Below are positions 1-8,270 of a stretch of 44,103 bases of DNA, piece after piece; within the stretch, counting starts at the first letter, position 1; the number at the start of each line of letters is the position of its first letter. The translations under genes were made by a program, and so were the position numbers. Below the pieces are notes generated by a model. It searched no databases and was not told where the DNA came from. It was given only the letters and a program-made list of their open reading frames with translations. The stretch is from Gracilibacillus halotolerans. GTDB taxonomy: Bacteria > Bacillota > Bacilli > Bacillales > Amphibacillaceae. The stretch is taken from contig NZ_JACHON010000021.1 in the NCBI RefSeq assembly GCF_014206945.1, positions 1 to 44,103 of the forward strand. The letters are read 5' to 3'.

Positions 1-159
1 CTCCAAGTCAAGCCTTCACATATATATTCAAATCAGCTTCAAAGCACTATCTGAAAAATTAACTTTCATGTGTCCAAAATATTGACGTAGATCCATTACT
101 ACAATACATATTTATTTTTAAAATATGAAAAAAGGATAGTTGACTCAATTCAAAACTTT

Positions 160-1167
160 ATGGCGTGGTGGTTAATATTGTCTCATGACAAAAGAATTCA
201 ATGGATTGATATTGCAAAAGGAATTAGTATTATACTTGTTGTTTTAGGGCACTCTGGTGAATTTATAGGAAATCACTTTTTGGCTTGGTTTAGAATGCCT
301 CTATTTTTCTTTTTGAGTGGGTTATTGTTTAAACCAATAGATCGGTCTATTTTTATAAAATGGGCTGCGAACAAAACAACTAGAATGCTCATCCCTTATT
401 TTAGTTTTGGTATATTAATTTTAATAATTTTTGGGTATCCAGATTACTACAATCTATCTACTAAGATTACTAACCTAATGTATGGTGGTATAAAACTTAC
501 AGGTGAGTATGGAGTGTTTTGGTTTATAACCTGCTTATTGCTCACTCAAATTATGTTTGGTTTCCTTTCTGCTTACTCTGTTAGGACCCAAATAATTGTT
601 ATAAGTGTTTCCTATGTATTAGCTCATTTTATTAGCGCTACCTCCTTAAAAGAGGTTGCTATTCCGTGGAATGCTGATGTAGTTTTATTAACTTTAACTT
701 ACTATTCTCTGGGTTATTATTTGAAGCAATGGATTCTTAATAATGTTAATAACTTAAAATTATTATTTATTTTTATTATAATTGTCTTTATCTTCGTGTA
801 TTTAGATTTTGATAGTGTAATAAGTTATAAATTAGATTTAAAGTATAAAGAGTACCACAATATACTATTAGATTTTATAATTCCTATTTCCTTCTTCTTG
901 CCAATTTGTGCGATAAGTTATCAACTAACTAAATATAGGCTTTCTAAAGTATTATCATGGTTAGGAAAAAACACAATAACTATCATGTACTTGCATATTC
1001 CTGTAAACTTACTTGTAAAGGAAGCATTTAGTGTAGATTATGGATTTGTTCTGTTTACCATCGTGGGAACCGTATTTCCATTATTATTAGGATTACTTTT
1101 TCGGCAATCAAAGACATTAACTTTCCTATTTCTAAATAGTAATTTGCAAAGATTTTTAATAAAATAA
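160..1167 (+). CDS. AT3-family membrane acyltransferase (fucose 4-O-acetylase-like)
   Basis: Predicted integral-membrane acyltransferase of the acyltransferase-3 family, which transfers acyl (usually acetyl) groups to surface sugars from the cytoplasmic side. Residues 12-21 (R-I-Q-W-I-D-I-A-K-G), the catalytic-type histidine in L-G-H-S (H31) and the F-F-F-L-S-G-L-L-F segment near residues 49-57 form the AT3 signature. About ten hydrophobic segments follow, and there is no SGNH domain, so this is the short 330-residue form. The start is uncertain: a purine-rich AAAGGA lies about 24 bases upstream of the ATG, too far for good translation, and a TTG at 178 is an alternative. Its acceptor is unknown. 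It precedes two secreted wall hydrolases, which fits envelope modification, but a terminator separates it from them. Confidence 0.85.
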   Translation: MAWWLILSHDKRIQWIDIAKGISIILVVLGHSGEFIGNHFLAWFRMPLFFFLSGLLFKPIDRSIFIKWAANKTTRMLIPYFSFGILILIIFGYPDYYNLSTKITNLMYGGIKLTGEYGVFWFITCLLLTQIMFGFLSAYSVRTQIIVISVSYVLAHFISATSLKEVAIPWNADVVLLTLTYYSLGYYLKQWILNNVNNLKLLFIFIIIVFIFVYLDFDSVISYKLDLKYKEYHNILLDFIIPISFFLPICAISYQLTKYRLSKVLSWLGKNTITIMYLHIPVNLLVKEAFSVDYGFVLFTIVGTVFPLLLGLLFRQSKTLTFLFLNSNLQRFLIK

Positions 1168-1194
1168 ATACTTGTAAGCCGTAAGAATATTATT

Positions 1195-1232
1195 CCATTA
1201 ATAGTTTAATATTCTTATTAATGGGTCTTTTT
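1195..1232 (+). terminator. Rho-independent terminator after the AT3 gene
   Basis: An 8-bp stem (CCATTAAT at 1195-1202 with ATTAATGG at 1217-1224) is followed by GTCTTTTT. A second, overlapping AT-rich stem starts near 1183. It ends the acyltransferase transcript. Confidence 0.65.
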
Positions 1233-1237
1233 AACTA

Positions 1238-1266
1238 TTGATTCATTTGTCATGGAAGCATATAAT
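1238..1266 (+). promoter_or_regulatory. Sigma-A promoter of the glucosaminidase gene
   Basis: TTGATT at 1238-1243 and a perfect TATAAT at 1261-1266 are separated by 17 bases. They stand about 45 bases before the proposed start codon and just after the preceding terminator. Confidence 0.7.
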
Positions 1267-1297
1267 TAATGAGTAAAATCATAATTTTAATGCACAT

Positions 1298-1304
1298 AAG
1301 GAGG
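1298..1304 (+). promoter_or_regulatory. Ribosome binding site that points to an ATT start codon
   Basis: A perfect AAGGAGG lies 8 bases before ATT at 1313. No ATG, GTG or TTG lies in frame between it and the ATG at 1346, which is 41 bases downstream and beyond normal spacing. Confidence 0.6.
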
Positions 1305-1312
1305 TATTTATT

Positions 1313-4300
1313 ATTAGTAAACGTATATTCCCTTTTGTTTTATCGATGCTATTAGTTTTTTCCATAGTTATGGAACCTATTAGCTTGATAGCATCTCAGG
1401 ATGAAAAGGAAGATAGTAATATTGATAGTCTTATTCCTATTAAGATTACGGAGACTGTAGATTACCAAGAAATATTATTAAATGAAGGAACGGTACTCTA
1501 CGCAATCCAAGATGAAAATAAAGAGTATCATATTCCTTTGTATGATAGTTTAACTATCAATATTTCTGAAAGTCAGTTTGAGTTCATTCATAATGAAGAA
1601 GTAGATTTACCTAAAAATATCAGCATGGATGAAGTAGAATTTTTAGGTGAAAATCTTTATTTTGCTAATGATGTATTTATTAACGAAGATGACGAACAGG
1701 CTATAATTATCAATGATGCCGAAGTATCCTTACCTACTCACAAGTTAGGAGATGAAATAGGATTATATATCGGATATAGATTGTTTGTCTATGAAAATAG
1801 TGAATCTGACAATAAAGAATCAACTGAAGAAGGTACCATAAATGATGGTATTCAAGAAGAAGATTTAAATGAATCAGAAAAAAGTGAAGAAAATGATATC
1901 GAAGAAGATTCAGAAGTTGTAACTGACCAAGACGATATACAGAATAGTGAAGAAGAAACAACTGAAACTGTCGATTCCGAAGAAACAGATACTGGAGAAT
2001 CCCCTGCTGATGTAGAAGAGGGCAATGAAAAGCAAAAAGAAGAAGTAGCTATTGCTTCATTTAAAGCTCAAGCTTCAAGCTCTAAAATTCAAGTTCAAGC
2101 CGCCGATCCTTGGGCTAACTCTAATGCCAAATATTTTGAAGTAGTAGAAGACAACTTAGCTGTTTTTGATAATAGAAGTGGTAGTTTGGTAAAAATAGGA
2201 GAGCTAACAAGAGGACAAACTTATCCAATTGTTAGTGATTATGGAAACTGGCACAGGATTCAGATTGGTACTTATTACGGTTATGTATGGAAAAATAGTA
2301 CTATTCCCTCCCAGCAAAGTGCAATAAAAAATGAAAATAATTCATATACTAATCAACAACGCACTGTAACAGCAGTTACTGATGTTACAGTCTATGATAA
2401 CAGTTCTGGTTCATTAGTAGGGTTTGGTAAACTTTCACAAGGAACTAGTATTGCACTTGTTTCCGATTACGGTAACTGGTGGAGAGTTATTTTTGCTGAT
2501 CGAGTAGGCTATATAAGTAAGTCAGGCGTTAAGACAGACTTCCAAAAAGGGGATAAATTCTTTAAAGTTACAACTAGTGATGCGCCAGTTTATGACAATC
2601 GAACTGGTAAACTTGTACAAGTGGGAAGTCTTACAAAAGGTCAAGTCTACCCTATCGACAAAGACTATGGAAATTGGTGGCGAATTAAGTTTAGTAACTA
2701 CTATGGTTATATTCATAAAAACCAGACTGAATATGCCGATAACAATCTTAAAAATATCAACACCACTTATAAAAATTCAAGTCGTACATTAACACCTCTT
2801 AGTAATGTTCCGGTATATGATAATTCAAGTGGGAAACTAGTCCAATTTGGAACAATTCAAAAGGGTGTTAAATACCATATTGCCAGTGACTATGGCAGTA
2901 ATTGGTGGCGAATTATCTATGCCGATCGTATTGGTTATGTTGCTAAAAGTAGTGTGAAAGCTAGCTTTTTATCAAGTGATAAATATTTTGTTGCGAATAG
3001 CGATCTACCAATCTTCGATAACAGAACTGGAGAATTAATTCAAGTAGGAGAATTAGTTGAAGGGCAAGAATATGCTATCGTTAGTAGTTATGGTAGTTGG
3101 TGGCGGATAAATTTCTCAAATCATTACGGCTATGTATATAAGTCAGGTACTGATCCGGTTACGAACGTCAGCTACAAAAATAGTAAAGGGAATTTTTCAA
3201 ACAGCTCAAAACTAGTGAAAACAGCTAGAAATACAACTGTATATGATAACACTTCCGGAAAATTAGTGCCATTTGGTGAAATTTCATCTGATGTTGTCTA
3301 TCCGATTGTTAGTAGTTATGGTAGCTGGTGGAGAATACTATTTAATGATAGAGTTGGATACATCCATAAAAATGATACGCAAGATACAATCATAACTAGA
3401 ACAACCTATAACCTATCATTTAATCAAGCTTTAAATATTCAAATGACAGCCAATCCAAAAAGTGATGGAGCAGGAAATAAGAAAGCTAGTAAAGAACAAG
3501 TTTCTAGCTACTTGAACCCTGCAAATTTCGTACACGGTAGCGCTAGTTTTTATCAATTCTTATTGCTAGACCAATTTACTTATACTAAGGCTACAGAATT
3601 GAATTCAAAGTTTCTCCGCACTAATACACAGGCTGGGTCTTTACAAGGACAAGGTGCTGCATTCATTGAAGCGGCAAATCGATATGGAATCAATGAGGTC
3701 TATCTTGTTGCTCATACATTGCATGAAACTGGTAATGGTAAATCTACTTTAGCTAGTGGTGTAAGTAGATGGACTCAGATGGTTCCAGGTACATGTAAAC
3801 CTGTCAAAGACAAAAATGGTAAGAATGTAATTATTGATATATCACCAAGAAAAGTATATAACATGTATGGAATTCAAGCTTTTGATGATTGTCCTACTAA
3901 TGCAGGTGCACAGTATGCTTACGATAATGGTTGGTTCACACCGTCAGCTGCTATAGTGGGTGGAGCTTATTTTATTAAAAACGGCTATATTGAAAGAGGG
4001 CAAAATACACTTTATAAGATGCGCTGGGATCCTGAATCTGCTGCTAGAACAGGTAGATATGGTAAGCAGTATGCTACTCATATTGCTTGGGCAGATATCC
4101 AGGCTAGAAGTATTGCAAGAATGTATAATCAGCTTACTGGATTCTTCTTACAATATGATGTGCCACAATATAGTGATCAACCGTCTACAAGTCAGCCATC
4201 CACTAACCTATATAGAGTTAGTACTAGTTCAAGTGGTTTGAATGCAAGATCAACACCAGGGGGTAATAGAGTTTTATCCATTCCTAAAGACACTCTAGTG

Positions 4301-4426
4301 TCAGTTGCTCTAAATTCAAACGGTGGAGTAGTATCTCAGCAAGCAAATGGTTTAACTTGGTACCAAATTAACTATAATGGACAACAACTTTGGGTAGCAA
4401 GTAACTACCTAACAAAAGTAAATTAA
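1313..4426 (+). CDS. Secreted SH3-repeat glucosaminidase (LytD/GH73-like autolysin)
   Basis: Large exported peptidoglycan hydrolase. Starting at ATT 1313 gives S-K-R-I-F-P-F-V followed by a hydrophobic stretch, a normal signal peptide comparable to that of the next gene. Starting at ATG 1346 would remove the positive n-region. After a globular N-terminal part (about residues 30-150) comes a Glu/Asp-rich linker. Six SH3-like repeats follow (about 273-686), each with Y/F-D-N-x-x-G and Y-G-N/S-W-W/H-R-I, alternating in two types. The glucosaminidase domain (about 700-950) has H-E-T-G-N-G-K-S with the likely catalytic Glu near residue 805. A distinct SH3_3-like domain closes the protein. It should cleave the N-acetylglucosamine-N-acetylmuramic acid backbone during growth or separation, with the repeats anchoring it in the wall. 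It is monocistronic. Confidence 0.85.
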   Translation: MSKRIFPFVLSMLLVFSIVMEPISLIASQDEKEDSNIDSLIPIKITETVDYQEILLNEGTVLYAIQDENKEYHIPLYDSLTINISESQFEFIHNEEVDLPKNISMDEVEFLGENLYFANDVFINEDDEQAIIINDAEVSLPTHKLGDEIGLYIGYRLFVYENSESDNKESTEEGTINDGIQEEDLNESEKSEENDIEEDSEVVTDQDDIQNSEEETTETVDSEETDTGESPADVEEGNEKQKEEVAIASFKAQASSSKIQVQAADPWANSNAKYFEVVEDNLAVFDNRSGSLVKIGELTRGQTYPIVSDYGNWHRIQIGTYYGYVWKNSTIPSQQSAIKNENNSYTNQQRTVTAVTDVTVYDNSSGSLVGFGKLSQGTSIALVSDYGNWWRVIFADRVGYISKSGVKTDFQKGDKFFKVTTSDAPVYDNRTGKLVQVGSLTKGQVYPIDKDYGNWWRIKFSNYYGYIHKNQTEYADNNLKNINTTYKNSSRTLTPLSNVPVYDNSSGKLVQFGTIQKGVKYHIASDYGSNWWRIIYADRIGYVAKSSVKASFLSSDKYFVANSDLPIFDNRTGELIQVGELVEGQEYAIVSSYGSWWRINFSNHYGYVYKSGTDPVTNVSYKNSKGNFSNSSKLVKTARNTTVYDNTSGKLVPFGEISSDVVYPIVSSYGSWWRILFNDRVGYIHKNDTQDTIITRTTYNLSFNQALNIQMTANPKSDGAGNKKASKEQVSSYLNPANFVHGSASFYQFLLLDQFTYTKATELNSKFLRTNTQAGSLQGQGAAFIEAANRYGINEVYLVAHTLHETGNGKSTLASGVSRWTQMVPGTCKPVKDKNGKNVIIDISPRKVYNMYGIQAFDDCPTNAGAQYAYDNGWFTPSAAIVGGAYFIKNGYIERGQNTLYKMRWDPESAARTGRYGKQYATHIAWADIQARSIARMYNQLTGFFLQYDVPQYSDQPSTSQPSTNLYRVSTSSSGLNARSTPGGNRVLSIPKDTLVSVALNSNGGVVSQQANGLTWYQINYNGQQLWVASNYLTKVN

Positions 4427-4437
4427 TAGTGATTATA

Positions 4438-4478
4438 AGACACGGTTGGGAACCAAAATGGTTACAACCGTGTCTTTG
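4438..4478 (+). terminator. Terminator after the glucosaminidase gene
   Basis: An 11-bp perfect stem (AGACACGGTTG at 4438-4448 with CAACCGTGTCT at 4465-4475) is followed by a moderately T-rich tail. Confidence 0.75.
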
Positions 4479-4539
4479 CTATTTAATTGATAAGTCTTTT
4501 ATAGTAAAATGAAACTAGATTGAGAGAGGGGGAATAGTA

Positions 4540-7500
4540 GTGAAAAAAGCATTATCTTATTTATTGATAGTTTTCTTGTTGTTTTCGAGTATTCCTAATT
4601 CTAGTATGTATGCAATAACTCAAGAATCTACGGAAGTAAATATAGAGGATTACATACTAATAGAGTTATTAGAGGATATATTAATACATGACATCAAGAT
4701 AGCTAAAGGTACAGTATTATATGCTACTATCGAAGATACGGAAGTAGCGATCCAGTTTCAAGATTCTAAAGAATTTATACCTTTAGAAAAAGTCAATGTA
4801 ATAGATTCTGAGCAAACAAAGCAAGAATGGGATTTTATTAATGAGGAAGATATGAATTTTACTCCAAATACTTTGGAGCAAGAATCAATCTGGTCTTCCA
4901 GAGAAGATCAAGCTAGTCTACATATTAACGCGAGTATCCCTTTTGAAATAACAGAAGATAGTGACATGCCAATTATTTTAATTGGTAATATTGCATTTTA
5001 TCAAATGGAGAGTAATAAAGAACAACAGCAAAACCCTTCAGAAAAAGAAAATGCTAAGGAAACTGGAAATATTAAGATAGACAATCAAAGAAAAGAAATT
5101 GAAAAACAAAATACTAACAATGACGTAATTAAATCATCAACAGAGCCATTAAGCAATCCATGGCAAAATTCCAATTCTTCCTATTTTGAAGTTATTGAAG
5201 AAAACGTTCCTATTTACGATAATCGCACAGGTAAACTGGTGAAAGTCGCTGAATTGGTAAAAGGGGAAACATATCCTATACATCGAGACTATGGAAATTG
5301 GCACGAAATTACTTATGGAAGTATAAAAGCATATGTTTTAAAAAGTAAAACAGTTCCAAGCCAGGCTTCCGCAATAAGCAATGAGAACAAAGGTTATAAA
5401 ACTATAAATCGTACGATTACTATACCCAACAAAATCAGTGTCTATGATAATAGTGGCACTAGCTTGAAAGAATACGGTTATTTAGAAAAAGGTTCTAGCC
5501 TGAAAGTCACAAGAGATTATGGTAATTGGTGGAGAATTATATTTGCAGGGCGTGTAGGGTATGTTCAAAAAAGTGAAGTACAAAGTCAGTTCTTAAAAAC
5601 TGACAAGTATTTCATGTCATTAGAAAGCGAACTCCCTATTTATGATAATCGGACAGGTAAATTGGTGAAGGTAGGAGAATTAACGAAAGGTGAATCATAT
5701 GCTATTAATAGAGACTATGGAAATTGGCATGAGATTAAGTTTGGGAACTACTATGGATATGTTCACAAAAGCGGAACTACACCTTCTACTGGATCAGCAA
5801 TTAGAAATAAAAATGTTTCGTATACCAACCTAAATAGAACAATACAAATAGTGAAAGACACAAATGTATATGACAATACATCAGGAGAGTTAGTGGAATT
5901 TGGTTCGATTAATAAAAATACTAAAATTTCAATATTAAGAGATTACGGTAATTGGTGGAGAATCTTATTTGGTGATAGAGTAGGTTATATTAGTAAAGCT
6001 GATACAAATATTGATTTTATTAATAGTGACCAATTCTTCCGAGCAGAAGAAAATCTACCAATTTATGATAATAGAACTGGTCAGTTAGTAGAAATCGGTA
6101 ACATTACAAAAGGCCAAACATACAAAAGAGTTAGTGACTATGGAAATTGGCACAGAATTCAGTTTAATAATCATTATGGATACGTCCATAAAACTGGAAC
6201 TTCAGTAGCAGTTAATCCGAGCATTCCTAATTTAAATAAGTCATTCAAGCAATCTAAAGAAAGATTTAGAGCATCGGTTGATCTACCTGTATATGACAAT
6301 TCTTCTGGTAAACTAGTACAATTTGGAACAATCCATAAAAACCAAACCTATTTTATTACAAGTAATTATGGGAATTGGTATCGAATTGTTTACTCGGATC
6401 GAATTGGTTACATTCATAAAGACTTAGTTACAGGACTATTCAATAAGAGTACAAAATATTTTCAAGCTCAAAAGAATGCTCCAATTTACGATAATCGAAG
6501 TGGATCATTGGTGAAAATCGGTGAAATAAATGCAGGGCAAGCATATGAGAGAGTTCGTGATTATGGTAATTGGCATCAAATCCGGTTCGGCAATTACTAT
6601 GGGTATATTCATAAAAATGGAACATTACCTTTAAATACAATTGTATATAAGAATAGAACAAAAAATACTTTTTCCTTAGGTACGTTAACTGCGAAGAGAA
6701 ATACTACCATCTATGATAATACTGGTGCAAAACTTACACCGTTTGCAAGTTTACAATCAGGTAAAAAGCTACCTGTTACAAGAGATTATGGAAACTGGTT
6801 AGAGGTAAATGTGGCTGGTAGGTATGGTTATGTTTCAAAAAATGATGTAAATGCTAATATCATGAAAGCAAAAAATATAGTCAATCCAAAAACAACTTAT
6901 ACCTATGAAATGATGCAGCAAGATATTACGCAACTTAAAAATCAGTATCCAGGTTTAATTTCAAGTAAGATAATTGGTAAATCTGTTGATGGAAGAAATA
7001 TTTATGCAGTTAAATTAGGAAGAGGGAAAACTGAAATATTTATGAATGGATCCCACCATGCACGAGAATGGCTTACAACCAACCTATTAATGGAAATGAT
7101 AGATACTTATAGCCAAGCATATGTGAAAAATACGACAGTAGCTGGTTATAATGCGAGACAGATATTAAACAACGCAAGTATTTGGTTTGTTCCTATGGTA
7201 AATCCTGATGGAGTGACCTTAGTTCAAAAAGGAGCCTTTAGCGCGAAAAGACCAGCAGAAGTGATTAGAATAAATGGTGGAAGTACGAATTTTAATCGTT
7301 GGAAGGCTAATATTAGAGGAGTCGATTTAAATCGACAATATCCAGCTGACTGGGCGCATATTCAACTAAATAGAACATCACCGTCTTATATGAATCATAA
7401 AGGTAGAGCGCCGTTAAGTGAACCGGAGACTAGAGCAGTTTATAATTTTACTAACCAACGTAATTTTAAAACAGCTGTTTCTTATCATTCTTCTGGTGAA

Positions 7501-7794
7501 GTACTCTATTGGAATTATAAGCTTAGAAGTGGGTCATCACAAAGAGCATTAAGTTATAGACTTGCTAAAATGATAGGTAACAAGACTGGATATCGCCTAG
7601 TTAATCCAGGTTCAAATCCAAGTGGAGGCGGTTATACAGATTGGTTCATTCAAGGTAAGAAACTCCCTGCTTTCACGCCGGAAATATCTCCACCAGTTGG
7701 TGAGAGGCCAGTTCCTGTAAGTTACTTTGACTCCATATGGAGAAAGAATCAATCTATAGGTCTGATGTTGGCGGAGGAAGCTTACAAAAGATAA
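4540..7794 (+). CDS. Secreted SH3-repeat M14 carboxypeptidase (gamma-D-Glu-diamino acid endopeptidase-like)
   Basis: Exported zinc peptidase with the same plan as the preceding gene. It starts at GTG 4540 behind a GAGAGGGGG ribosome site, giving M-K-K-A-L-S-Y-L-L and a signal peptide. A similar N-terminal domain, a charged linker, then eight SH3-like repeats (about residues 215-772) in strict A-B order lead to a C-terminal M14 domain (about 786-1084). Visible active-site residues are zinc ligands H840 and E843 (H-A-R-E), zinc ligand H983 (Y-H-S-S-G) and catalytic E1048 (F-T-P-E-I-S). The N-P-D-G and D-L-N-R-Q-Y motifs of M14 are also present. Family knowledge suggests cleavage of gamma-D-Glu-meso-diaminopimelate bonds in wall peptides. 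The bond specificity is inferred, not shown by the sequence. Confidence 0.85.
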   Translation: MKKALSYLLIVFLLFSSIPNSSMYAITQESTEVNIEDYILIELLEDILIHDIKIAKGTVLYATIEDTEVAIQFQDSKEFIPLEKVNVIDSEQTKQEWDFINEEDMNFTPNTLEQESIWSSREDQASLHINASIPFEITEDSDMPIILIGNIAFYQMESNKEQQQNPSEKENAKETGNIKIDNQRKEIEKQNTNNDVIKSSTEPLSNPWQNSNSSYFEVIEENVPIYDNRTGKLVKVAELVKGETYPIHRDYGNWHEITYGSIKAYVLKSKTVPSQASAISNENKGYKTINRTITIPNKISVYDNSGTSLKEYGYLEKGSSLKVTRDYGNWWRIIFAGRVGYVQKSEVQSQFLKTDKYFMSLESELPIYDNRTGKLVKVGELTKGESYAINRDYGNWHEIKFGNYYGYVHKSGTTPSTGSAIRNKNVSYTNLNRTIQIVKDTNVYDNTSGELVEFGSINKNTKISILRDYGNWWRILFGDRVGYISKADTNIDFINSDQFFRAEENLPIYDNRTGQLVEIGNITKGQTYKRVSDYGNWHRIQFNNHYGYVHKTGTSVAVNPSIPNLNKSFKQSKERFRASVDLPVYDNSSGKLVQFGTIHKNQTYFITSNYGNWYRIVYSDRIGYIHKDLVTGLFNKSTKYFQAQKNAPIYDNRSGSLVKIGEINAGQAYERVRDYGNWHQIRFGNYYGYIHKNGTLPLNTIVYKNRTKNTFSLGTLTAKRNTTIYDNTGAKLTPFASLQSGKKLPVTRDYGNWLEVNVAGRYGYVSKNDVNANIMKAKNIVNPKTTYTYEMMQQDITQLKNQYPGLISSKIIGKSVDGRNIYAVKLGRGKTEIFMNGSHHAREWLTTNLLMEMIDTYSQAYVKNTTVAGYNARQILNNASIWFVPMVNPDGVTLVQKGAFSAKRPAEVIRINGGSTNFNRWKANIRGVDLNRQYPADWAHIQLNRTSPSYMNHKGRAPLSEPETRAVYNFTNQRNFKTAVSYHSSGEVLYWNYKLRSGSSQRALSYRLAKMIGNKTGYRLVNPGSNPSGGGYTDWFIQGKKLPAFTPEISPPVGERPVPVSYFDSIWRKNQSIGLMLAEEAYKR

Positions 7795-7857
7795 TACAAT
7801 TTAAATTCATTGTTTGAAAATTACTTTCAAATCACTGATAATCGTTGTTATGCAATT

Positions 7858-7896
7858 AGAAGATGATTCCTATATAGATAGGGATCATCTTCTTCT
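7858..7896 (+). terminator. Terminator after the M14 peptidase gene
   Basis: A long stem (AGAAGATGATTCC at 7858-7870 with GGGATCATCTTCT at 7881-7893) has a short AT loop and a weak T tail. Confidence 0.65.
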
Positions 7897-8270
7897 AAAC
7901 TCACTGATACGGAAAATTATCATCGTGTACCGTATAATCAATATTTTTTTGCCACTAACTACATAAAGGGTTTACAGAATTGATAATCAATTTAACTTTA
8001 TGAACCACCAAACAATTAACATTAGAGTTGTATATTAGGATTCTTTATTGTAATTGTTTCTTTAGTTGAGCGTGTAATTTTACTCTCTGATTTGATTACT
8101 TAATAATAGAAGGATAAAAAATACCTATAGATTAAACACGCTTCTTTTGGTGTTTGATCTATAGGTACAAAATTTAATGAGTCATTTCTTATATAAGACT
8201 AGACTACCTCAATATTTTATCTAGACTTTAATACAAACTATACTTATTAAGTAATTCTAGATCAAAATTC
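7897..8270. other. Intergenic gap between convergent genes
   Basis: AT-rich spacer of about 370 bases between the M14 peptidase and the convergent acyltransferase. Apart from the minus-strand terminator at 8122-8167 I see no open frame with a ribosome site, no repeat and no RNA signature. Confidence 0.5.
8122..8167 (-). terminator. Terminator of the OatA-type gene
   Basis: A long hairpin (TACCTATAGAT...AAACAC with GTGTTT...ATCTATAGGTA) lies about 100 bases past the minus-strand stop. Read on the minus strand it runs into ATTTTTTATCC, a good U tail. Confidence 0.7.
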
